DNA of 5,816 nt from Armatimonadetes bacterium UBA5419 (lineage in GTDB: Bacteria > Armatimonadota > UBA10988): positions 757 to 6,572 of the forward strand of contig DHNJ01000303.1 of NCBI GenBank assembly GCA_002409445.1, given 5' to 3'. A program made the translations under genes and the position numbers. Under the pieces are notes generated by a model. That model was not told where the DNA came from, did no database searches, and saw only the letters and a list, made by a program, of their open reading frames with translations. Positions 1 to 4,812 of this stretch are shown in pieces; position 1 is the first letter of the stretch; every line of letters starts with the position of its first letter.

Positions 1-415
1 CTCGGGCATGACCTACGTCAGCAAGCCGTCCGATCTGATCCCCGAGCTGCAGGGCCGCTTCCCCATTCGCGTCGAGCTCACTTCCCTGGGCGCCGACGAC
101 CTCAAGCGCATCCTCTGCGAGCCCGAGCACTCGCTGACCCGCCAGTACCAACTGCTGCTCGCCGCCGAGGGCGTCAGCCTCGAGTTCACCGATGACGCCC
201 TGGACGCCATCGCCGCGATCGCCACGCAGGTCAACCAGCGCACCGAGAACATCGGCGCCCGCCGGCTGCATACCGTGCTCGAGACGCTGCTCGAGGAACT
301 CAGCTTCGCGGCGCCAGAGATCGGCGAGACGCGGGTCATCATCACCCCGGACTACGTCGAGCGGCGGCTCGGCTCGATCGTCAGCGACGAGGACCAGAGC
401 CGCTACATCCTCTAG
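1..415 (+). CDS. hslU: HslU, ATPase subunit of the HslUV protease (3' part only)
   Basis: This is the C-terminal 137 residues of HslU (ClpY), the AAA+ unfoldase that feeds substrates into the HslV peptidase in the cytoplasm. The first full codon is at position 2, and the start lies outside the window; the family is about 440-460 residues long. The visible part begins inside the ATPase core with KPSDLIPELQGRFPIRVEL. Its Arg (codon 56-58) aligns with the E. coli arginine finger Arg325. ENIGARRLHTVLE follows, whose first Arg (codon 260-262) aligns with sensor-2 Arg393. The spacing from both arginines to the C-terminus is the same as in E. coli HslU as I recall that sequence. The protein ends in SRYIL, matching the conserved tail that docks into HslV on activation, so the 3' end is intact and the enzyme looks functional. 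hslV, usually just upstream, is not visible. The ATG at position 8 is an internal Met, not a start. Confidence 0.97.
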   Translation, partial: SGMTYVSKPSDLIPELQGRFPIRVELTSLGADDLKRILCEPEHSLTRQYQLLLAAEGVSLEFTDDALDAIAAIATQVNQRTENIGARRLHTVLETLLEELSFAAPEIGETRVIITPDYVERRLGSIVSDEDQSRYIL

Positions 416-422
416 CGGTTTC

Positions 423-451
423 TTGGCCGCCGCCGCGCGCAGGGGTAGACT
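423..451 (+). promoter_or_regulatory. Putative sigma70-type promoter of the sulfatase-like gene
   Basis: A -35-like TTGGCC (423-428) and a -10-like TAGACT (446-451) are separated by exactly 17 bases. Each matches the E. coli consensus at 4 of 6 positions, including the key TTG and the T, A and final T of the -10. Transcription would start near 458 and leave a leader of about 33 bases before the TTG start at 491. The whole element lies between the hslU stop and the next gene. This is a pattern match in GC-rich DNA, so the call is moderate. Confidence 0.4.
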
Positions 452-467
452 GGGCGGCGGGGCGGCC
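425..467. repeat. GC-rich inverted repeat overlapping the putative promoter
   Basis: GGCCGCC (425-431) pairs with GGCGGCC (461-467). After a two-base bulge (459-460), GCCGC (432-436) pairs with GCGGC (454-458). This gives a 12-bp stem with a 17-base loop. No T-run follows, so it is not a convincing intrinsic terminator for hslU, although it is the only fold available there. It covers the -10 element and part of the -35. GCC/GGC-rich DNA forms such repeats easily by chance. Confidence 0.3.
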
Positions 468-490
468 CCAGCCGCCGCGGTAGAGATGCT

Positions 491-1837
491 TTGAACATCG
501 TCCTCGTCTCCATGGACTCACTGCGCGCCGACCACCTGGGCATCTACGGCTACCACCGCCCGACCAGCCCGAACCTCGACTCGTGGGCCGCCGACGCCGT
601 CGTCGCCGATAACTTCATCTGCCCCGGCGTGCCGACCACACCCGTCCATACCTCGCTGTTCACCGGCCAGATCCCGCTGACGCACGGCCTGGTCAGCCAC
701 CGCGGCGGCATGGATCTGCGGCCCGGCACGCCCTGGATCCCCGGCATCTTCTCCGAGGCCGGCTACATGACCGGCGCGGTTGACAACATCAAGCGCCTGC
801 TGCCCTGGTACACGATCGGCTTCGAGGACTATATCGACCCCAGCCGCCGCTTTCGCCACGTTTGGTCCGTGCCGATGTCGGTGATCAACCAGCGTGCCCT
901 GCCCTGGCTGCGCGAGCACGCGGGCCGCGAACCGTTCTTCCTCTTCCTCCACACCTGGGACACGCACACGCCCTACCTGCCGCCGCTGGACATCCGCCAC
1001 ACCTTCTATCCCGGCGACCCCTGCGACCCCAACATCGACACGATGCGGCCCTTCCGCCGCCAGTACTTCTACGAGCGCTCGCGCGAATGGCTGGCCCAGC
1101 TGCACCAGGACCTGGGCCGCGAGCCGATCACCGACGCAGGCTACATCGAGGCCCTCTACGACGCCTGCATCCTGCCGCTCGACCAGGCCCTGGCCAACCT
1201 CTTCGCCCAGCTCGAGGACCTCGGCGTGGCCGATGACACGCTGGTCATGCTCTTCGGCGACCATGGCGAGATGATGGGTAGCCACGACATCTACTTCGAC
1301 CACCACGGCCTGTACGAAGGCAACATCCGCCCGCCGCTGCTCTGCCGCTGGCCCAATGGCGGCATCGCGGGCGGCCGCCGCGTACGCCAGATCATCGGCC
1401 ACCACGACCTCGCGGTGACTAGCCTGGCCGCCGCCGGGCTCGATGTGCCCGCGGAGATGGAGGGCCGCGACGCGCTACCGCTGCTCCGCGGCGAAGCGGT
1501 CGATGACTGGCGGACCCACACGCTGAGCGCCGAGTGCACCTGGCAGGCCGCCTGGTGCCTGCGCACCGACACGCATAAGCTGATCGCCGCCCAGGGGCCC
1601 TCGCTACACAACCAACCGGCGCACGGGCTGTACGACCTCGTCGCCGACCCGGGCGAGACGACCAACCTGTACCTAAGCGAGTGGGAGCTGGCGGCCGGGC
1701 TACAGGCGCAACTGGAGAACGAGATCGCGCTGCGGCTGGAAGACCTGGGCCTCGCCGAGGACCCCGTGCGCCACGAGAACATCAGCCTGGGCCGGCGCTG
1801 GTTCGACTGGCTAGCGCAACGTGGTCGCAACAACTAG
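491..1837 (+). CDS. Sulfatase-superfamily (PF00884) hydrolase with Thr in the nucleophile position
   Basis: This is a 448-residue alkaline-phosphatase-superfamily enzyme of the sulfatase family. Seen in order: an N-terminal strand and metal site NIVLVSMDSLRADHLGIYGY (Asp9 ligand), the nucleophile segment PTTPVHTSLFTG (48-59), FLHTWDTHTPY (152-162), the metal-binding FGDHGE (255-260), DHHGLYEGNIRPP (270-282), and the usual closing LYDLVADPGETTNLY (380-394). The sulfatase signature C/S-x-P-x-R reads T49-T-P-V-H53. Thr cannot become formylglycine, so a phosphodiesterase, phosphatase or transferase activity is at least as likely as sulfate ester hydrolysis; the substrate is unknown. There is no signal peptide or membrane span, so I infer a cytoplasmic enzyme. 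The TTG at 491 is chosen because there is an in-frame stop at 446-448 with no ATG/GTG between, and the next Met (residue 8) would remove the first strand. The SD is weak (AGAG, 482-485). Confidence 0.9.
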   Translation: MNIVLVSMDSLRADHLGIYGYHRPTSPNLDSWAADAVVADNFICPGVPTTPVHTSLFTGQIPLTHGLVSHRGGMDLRPGTPWIPGIFSEAGYMTGAVDNIKRLLPWYTIGFEDYIDPSRRFRHVWSVPMSVINQRALPWLREHAGREPFFLFLHTWDTHTPYLPPLDIRHTFYPGDPCDPNIDTMRPFRRQYFYERSREWLAQLHQDLGREPITDAGYIEALYDACILPLDQALANLFAQLEDLGVADDTLVMLFGDHGEMMGSHDIYFDHHGLYEGNIRPPLLCRWPNGGIAGGRRVRQIIGHHDLAVTSLAAAGLDVPAEMEGRDALPLLRGEAVDDWRTHTLSAECTWQAAWCLRTDTHKLIAAQGPSLHNQPAHGLYDLVADPGETTNLYLSEWELAAGLQAQLENEIALRLEDLGLAEDPVRHENISLGRRWFDWLAQRGRNN

Positions 1838-1916
1838 CCCAGAATGGCTGTGTACACCTCTCTCGGGCGAGGGCATAACGTCCTTGTCAGCGGCGAGGCA
1901 GCCGCAACGAAACGAG

Positions 1917-1921
1917 AGGAG
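1917..1921 (+). promoter_or_regulatory. Strong Shine-Dalgarno of the UPF0391 gene
   Basis: AGGAG, within a longer AGAGGAG (1915-1921), lies 8 bases upstream of the ATG at 1930. It is the clearest ribosome binding site in the window and fixes the start of a gene too short to be called by length alone. Confidence 0.85.
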
Positions 1922-1929
1922 AAACAACC

Positions 1930-2091
1930 ATGCTGCACTACGCAGTGACGTTCCTGGTGATCGCGATCGTGGCCGCGGTCCTCGGCTTCGGGGGCATTGC
2001 CGGCACGGCGGCGGGCATCGCGAAGATCCTGTTCCTCGTGTTCCTGGTCTTGGCGATCGTCTCGATGCTCTTCGGGCGTCGGCCGGTCTAG
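1930..2091 (+). CDS. UPF0391 (DUF1328, YtjA-type) small membrane protein
   Basis: This 53-residue protein begins MLHYAVTFLVIAIVAAVLGF, continues with the glycine-rich GGIAGTAAGIAKILF, and ends in a second hydrophobic stretch (about 33-47) followed by FGRRPV. The layout and the GFGGIA...AGIAKILF core are those of the UPF0391/DUF1328 family: about 50-60 residues with two short membrane helices, widespread in bacteria and of unknown function. The start is secure because AGGAG (1917-1921) lies 8 bases before the ATG. The gene sits alone, 92 bases after the sulfatase-like gene and followed by a terminator-like hairpin, so it may form its own small transcription unit. I found no convincing promoter in 1838-1929. 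The strong SD contrasts with the weak ribosome sites of its neighbours and suggests high translation. Confidence 0.93.
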   Translation: MLHYAVTFLVIAIVAAVLGFGGIAGTAAGIAKILFLVFLVLAIVSMLFGRRPV

Positions 2092-2123
2092 CGCGTAACA
2101 CTCGACAACAACCACAGTCCATA

Positions 2124-2158
2124 CCGCAGCCGGGTCGCAAGGCCCGGCTGCGGCCTTT
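2124..2158 (+). terminator. Probable intrinsic terminator after the UPF0391 gene
   Basis: A perfect 11-bp stem is formed by CCGCAGCCGGG (2124-2134) and CCCGGCTGCGG (2143-2153), with an 8-base loop and CCTTT immediately after. It lies 32 bases beyond the stop codon, where a terminator is expected. The T-run is only three bases, so termination may be partial. A smaller alternative hairpin, CGGCC-TTTG-GGCCG (around 2151-2164), shares the 3' arm and cannot form at the same time. The opposite strand has no T-run after the hairpin. Confidence 0.6.
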
Positions 2159-2212
2159 GGGCCGCGCCTCAACCGACCGTAACATGTTGCGATCCGAATC
2201 TTCACCAGCCCC

Positions 2213-2241
2213 TTGCCTTTTTTTACACCCTTCGCTACAAT
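2213..2241 (+). promoter_or_regulatory. Good sigma70-like promoter in the intergenic region
   Basis: TTGCCT (2213-2218) and TACAAT (2236-2241) are separated by exactly 17 bases. The -10 matches consensus at 5 of 6 positions and the -35 at 4 of 6. The spacer contains a T-rich run, unusual in this GC-rich window. Transcription would start near 2248, one base before the first paired base of the hairpin at 2249-2314. The next gene starts only at 2427, so the promoter serves either a small RNA or a leader of about 180 bases for the HhH membrane gene. It is the strongest promoter match I see. Confidence 0.6.
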
Positions 2242-2247
2242 AGGCAT

Positions 2248-2322
2248 CGGCGGTGGTCAACGGCCCCCCCGGAGGTGTCCCCCCCTGCGCCTCCACTGCC
2301 TGTTGGCTACCGCCCCCCTTTT
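2248..2322 (+). ncRNA. Candidate structured small RNA with C-rich loops
   Basis: Directly downstream of the 2213-2241 promoter, bases 2249-2261 pair with 2302-2314 over 13 continuous positions (11 Watson-Crick, 2 G-U). After a bulge, GG (2262-2263) pairs with CC (2299-2300). An internal loop then contains seven C (2264-2270), followed by GGAGG (2271-2275) pairing with CCTCC (2290-2294). The apical loop contains another seven-C run (2279-2285). CCCC and TTTT follow the stem (2315-2322). I could not match it to SRP RNA (no GGAA-type loop or AGCAG motif), tmRNA, tRNA or 6S RNA. The C-rich loops recall the actinobacterial 6C motif and C-rich small RNAs that bind Shine-Dalgarno sequences, but that is a resemblance only. 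It could instead be the leader of the downstream operon. Confidence 0.4.
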
Positions 2323-2323
2323 G

Positions 2324-2341
2324 CTAGGCGCTAGCGCCTAG
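2324..2341. repeat. Perfect 18-bp palindrome with three CTAG units
   Basis: CTAGGCGCTAGCGCCTAG is identical to its reverse complement over all 18 bases. It holds CTAG at 2324, 2331 and 2338, a 7-base period. It lies two bases after the TTTT that follows the C-rich hairpin, and about 40 bases upstream of the extended -10 of the HhH gene. As DNA it could be an operator for a dimeric regulator. As RNA it folds into a 7-bp stem with a CUAG loop and could terminate the candidate small RNA, although only a weak U-run (GGTTTCG) follows. Confidence 0.6.
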
Positions 2342-2378
2342 TGGTTTCGCCCGTCCCGGCCTGCGCAACCGAGCCGCG

Positions 2379-2387
2379 TGGTACACT
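2379..2387 (+). promoter_or_regulatory. Putative extended -10 promoter of the HhH-HEAT-smc unit
   Basis: TGGTACACT is an extended -10 element (TGN followed by TACACT). TACACT matches TATAAT at 4 of 6 positions, including both T ends and the conserved A. I see no good -35 at 15-18 bases, which is tolerable for an extended -10 promoter. Transcription would start near 2394, giving a leader of about 33 bases before the ATG at 2427, much like the spacing proposed for the sulfatase-like gene. Confidence 0.4.
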
Positions 2388-2426
2388 GAGCGCCGCCCAT
2401 CCGGCGTGTAGGGTTGGGAGTGACCG

Positions 2427-3200
2427 ATGAGCGACCAGACGAGCCCTCTTGCCGAGGCCGAACAGCGCATCGCTGATCTCACCGCCAAGCGTTTCGGCCG
2501 CGACGAAATCCTGCTCGACGAGTTCCGCGGGATGACCGACGAGCAGATCACCGCGCTCCACGGCATCGGCCCGCACACCTGTCGGCTGATCCGCGGCTAC
2601 CTCGCTGAACTCGACAGCCTCCTCGCCGCCACGGCGCCCGGCGGGCCCACGCCGACCGCGCCCGCCGCCCCCGCCGCCGAGCTGGCCGAAGAGGTCCGCG
2701 CCCGCGAGAGCCTGAGCGTCGGCCTGCTGCTGACCGTGGTCGCCGTGCTGCTGGTCGTCGTGCTGGTCATTGTCTTCGCCGCGACGCGCGGCGACGGCTC
2801 GTCCGCACGCTCGGCCGAGGGGCAGGTCGGCTTGATGCGCGGCGCGCTAACCGACATCGAACGCGACGCCACGGCCGCCGCGACGGTCCAGGCCGACCGA
2901 GTCTACGAGGCGGCGCGGGTGCTCCAGCTGGGTGAGGCGCAGGCTCGACTCGATGACCTCGAGCGCTCGCTGCAGACCGTCGAGCTAGCGCTCCGCGGCG
3001 GCGCGCGGCGCACCGGCGCTCCGACCAGCGCCGACGATCCGCGCCTGACCAACGCTCGCGCCGCTCTCGCCGAGGCGCGCGCCGTGCTGGCGCTCGAGCG
3101 GCCCGCGGGTCGGCTCGAGATCGAATCTGCCTGTGCCAAGCTGCAGGAAACGGTGGGCTTGTTAAGCCCGAGGGACGAAGGACGCCATGGCCAAGAATAA
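2427..3200 (+). CDS. Single-pass membrane protein with N-terminal helix-hairpin-helix-like domain and C-terminal helical domain
   Basis: I do not recognise this 257-residue protein as a named family. Residues 27-66 form a short helical domain with LHGIGPHTCRLIRGYL (44-59), the GIGP hairpin typical of helix-hairpin-helix segments, which often bind DNA without sequence specificity. A Pro/Ala-rich linker (about 69-84) leads to one strong membrane helix (96-119), flanked by Arg/Glu before and Arg121 after. The rest is charged and helical: about 133-192 looks coiled-coil-forming (DDLERSLQTVELALR), then a second helical stretch 204-245. With no cleavable signal, I infer the HhH end inside and the helical domain outside; topology could be reversed. 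The ATG at 2427 follows GGGAG (2416-2420) by 6 bases. Its 3' end overlaps the HEAT gene by 14 bases, suggesting translational coupling. The HhH may instead serve protein contact. Confidence 0.85.
   Translation: MSDQTSPLAEAEQRIADLTAKRFGRDEILLDEFRGMTDEQITALHGIGPHTCRLIRGYLAELDSLLAATAPGGPTPTAPAAPAAELAEEVRARESLSVGLLLTVVAVLLVVVLVIVFAATRGDGSSARSAEGQVGLMRGALTDIERDATAAATVQADRVYEAARVLQLGEAQARLDDLERSLQTVELALRGGARRTGAPTSADDPRLTNARAALAEARAVLALERPAGRLEIESACAKLQETVGLLSPRDEGRHGQE
3155..3169 (+). promoter_or_regulatory. Small hairpin just upstream of the HEAT gene's ribosome site
   Basis: GGGCTT (3155-3160) and AAGCCC (3164-3169) form a perfect 6-bp stem with a GTT loop, inside the last codons of the HhH gene. 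It ends right before the purine-rich GAGGGACGAAGGA (3170-3182) that should serve as the SD for the ATG at 3187. No T-run follows, so it is not a terminator. It may act as an mRNA structure that ribosomes finishing the upstream gene would open, or it may be a chance repeat. Confidence 0.35.
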
Positions 3201-4785
3201 CGCTGACCTTAGCAAACTACCCGAGCTGCTCGAGCAACTGCGCAGCCGCGACGAAACCGAACTGGACCGCGCCCACCAGGCCATCATGGTCTACGGCCAG
3301 GCCGCGGTCGAGACACTCATTGTCGCGCTGAAGGACGGCAACTACCAGATCCGCATGGGCGCCGCCCGCGCCCTGGGCGAGATCGGCGACGAGGATACGC
3401 TCGGCCCGCTCGTCGACACCCTCGCCGACCCCAGCGTCAACGTCCAGCGCACCGGCGTCGAAGCGCTCGCGGCGATGGGCGTCAAGGCCATCCCTACCCT
3501 GGTCGAGAAGCTGGTCGACAAGGACGCTAAAATGCGCCGCCGCGCCGCTGAGACGCTCGGCCTGATCGCCGATCTCTCCGCGGTCGACGCGCTGATCGCC
3601 GCCCTCGGTGACGACGATGCCGAGGTCCGCAAGCAGGCCGCCCGCGCGCTAGGCAAGATCAAGGACCCCAGCTCCTCCGCCCGGCTGATCGACATGCTCG
3701 ATGACGACAATGTCGAGCTCTGCCGCTTCGCCGCCGAGGCCCTGGGCGAGATTGGCAGCGAGGAGGCCATCCCCAAGCTCGTCATCTCGCTAACCAGCTC
3801 CTCGGGCGACCTACGCGACACCGCGGTCCGTGCCCTGGTCAAGATCGGGCCACCCGCCGTCGACGGCCTGATCACCCAGCTCCGCCACGACAACCCGCAC
3901 GGCCGCCTGCACGCCGCCGACGCGCTCGGCCGGCTGGGCGACCCGCGCGCCTTCGATGCGCTGACGATCGCCCTCGAGGACGACGACCCGCGCGTCCGCC
4001 ACTACGCCGCCGAAGCCATGGGCAAGGTCGGTGAGCACGACGTCCAGCGCGCGGTCAAGTCGCTGCTCCCGCTGCTCAAGGAGAAGCACCGCGACATCCG
4101 CTCGGTCGCGATCAACGCCCTGCGCGCCCTCGGCGGACCCGTCGCCGTCGCCGCGCTCTCCGCGATGCTCGACGACCCCAACGCCATGGTCCGCCTGCAG
4201 GCCGCCCAGGCGCTGCTCGAGCTCGAGGACCCCGCCGCCATCGAGCCGCTGGTCCACGGCCTGCGCGACGTCGAATGGAGCGTGCGCGCCTTCTGCGCCG
4301 AGGCGCTGGGCAAGCTCGGCGACCCGTCCGCGGTCATCCCGCTGATCCTCGCCGCCGCCGACGAAAAGGCGACCGTTAAGGCCAAAGTCATCGAGGCCCT
4401 GGGCAAGCTCGGCGACCCCCGCTCGCGCCACGCGCTCGAGATCGCCGAGAAGGACCCCGACAGCGAGGTCCGCGAGGCCGCGCGCGTCGCCTCCGGCCGC
4501 GTCCAGACCGCCGAGGAGCCCGCGCCACCCGCCAAGACCCGCAGCCGGCGACGCACCAAGGCCGCCGCGCCCGAGGACGAGCTGGACGAGACCGAGACCG
4601 AGACCAGCCCGCCGCTGCTCGATGAGGACGACGACGACGACGAGGACGACGACGACGACGGCTTGCTGCCCGGTGAAGACGATGAGGAGATGGCCGAGTG
4701 GTCCGCTAACGACGACGACGACGACGAGGACGACGACGATGTCGTTGATCCCGACGCCGTCGACCCGGCCGACGCCGACTACTAG
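3187..4785 (+). CDS. HEAT-repeat (PBS-lyase-type) scaffold protein with poly-Asp/Glu tail
   Basis: This 532-residue protein has about 13 tandem HEAT repeats of roughly 30-34 residues (about 37-439), each ending in patterns such as VRKQAARALGKI, VRHYAAEAMGKV or VRAFCAEALGKL with GDP/GDE between units. Such repeats form a curved protein-binding solenoid. Phycobiliprotein lyases share the repeat type, but nothing here suggests that role. A basic patch, KTRSRRRTK (450-458), precedes a strongly acidic tail (463-532) with two near-identical blocks, DDDDDEDDDDD (481-491) and DDDDDEDDDD (509-518). There is no signal peptide or membrane span, so it is probably cytoplasmic. The start has GAGGGA (3170-3175) or AAGGA (3178-3182) upstream and overlaps the HhH gene by 14 bases; smc follows after 27 bases. 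I infer a scaffold or adaptor, perhaps for DNA-associated complexes; the partner is unknown. Confidence 0.92.
   Translation: MAKNNADLSKLPELLEQLRSRDETELDRAHQAIMVYGQAAVETLIVALKDGNYQIRMGAARALGEIGDEDTLGPLVDTLADPSVNVQRTGVEALAAMGVKAIPTLVEKLVDKDAKMRRRAAETLGLIADLSAVDALIAALGDDDAEVRKQAARALGKIKDPSSSARLIDMLDDDNVELCRFAAEALGEIGSEEAIPKLVISLTSSSGDLRDTAVRALVKIGPPAVDGLITQLRHDNPHGRLHAADALGRLGDPRAFDALTIALEDDDPRVRHYAAEAMGKVGEHDVQRAVKSLLPLLKEKHRDIRSVAINALRALGGPVAVAALSAMLDDPNAMVRLQAAQALLELEDPAAIEPLVHGLRDVEWSVRAFCAEALGKLGDPSAVIPLILAAADEKATVKAKVIEALGKLGDPRSRHALEIAEKDPDSEVREAARVASGRVQTAEEPAPPAKTRSRRRTKAAAPEDELDETETETSPPLLDEDDDDDEDDDDDGLLPGEDDEEMAEWSANDDDDDEDDDDVVDPDAVDPADADY
4627..4740 (+). repeat. Duplicated GAC trinucleotide tracts coding for the acidic tail
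   Basis: Two tracts encode the acidic blocks: (GAC)5-GAG-(GAC)5 at 4627-4659 and (GAC)5-GAG-(GAC)3-GAT at 4711-4740. The shared pattern, including the single GAG after five GACs, suggests one arose from the other by duplication or slippage. Because the unit is a codon, changes in copy number would lengthen or shorten the Asp run without breaking the frame. Confidence 0.85.
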
Positions 4786-4812
4786 GCCCACCAGCCCGCT
4801 CCGTCCGCCGCC

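Noticed and set aside
8..415. A complete 135-residue protein starting at the ATG at position 8
   Set aside because: The frame is open to the window edge, and the sequence begins inside the HslU ATPase core, so this is an internal methionine.
636..650. Cys44 as the formylglycine residue of the sulfatase-like enzyme
   Set aside because: Cys44 is followed by P-G-V-P rather than x-P-x-R and lies five residues too early relative to the conserved TSLFTG segment.
518..1405. A 295-codon minus-strand frame opposite the sulfatase-like gene
   Set aside because: It is a composition shadow with Ala/Val/Gly-rich sequence and no motif, while the plus strand carries all the conserved sulfatase-family motifs.
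1851..1879. Possible promoter TGTACA-N17-CATAAC before the UPF0391 gene
   Set aside because: The spacing is right, but the -10 lacks both the first and last T and the -35 lacks TTG. It is too weak to call.
1821..2243. A 140-codon plus-strand frame and overlapping minus-strand frames across the intergenic region
   Set aside because: They overlap the UPF0391 gene, the terminator hairpin and the promoter in other frames. Their translations are Arg/Pro/Ala-rich with no family likeness.
2249..2314. The hairpin as a small SRP (4.5S-like) RNA
   Set aside because: The size and promoter context fit, but the conserved GGAA-type tetraloop and the AGCAG-type symmetric loop are absent on both strands.
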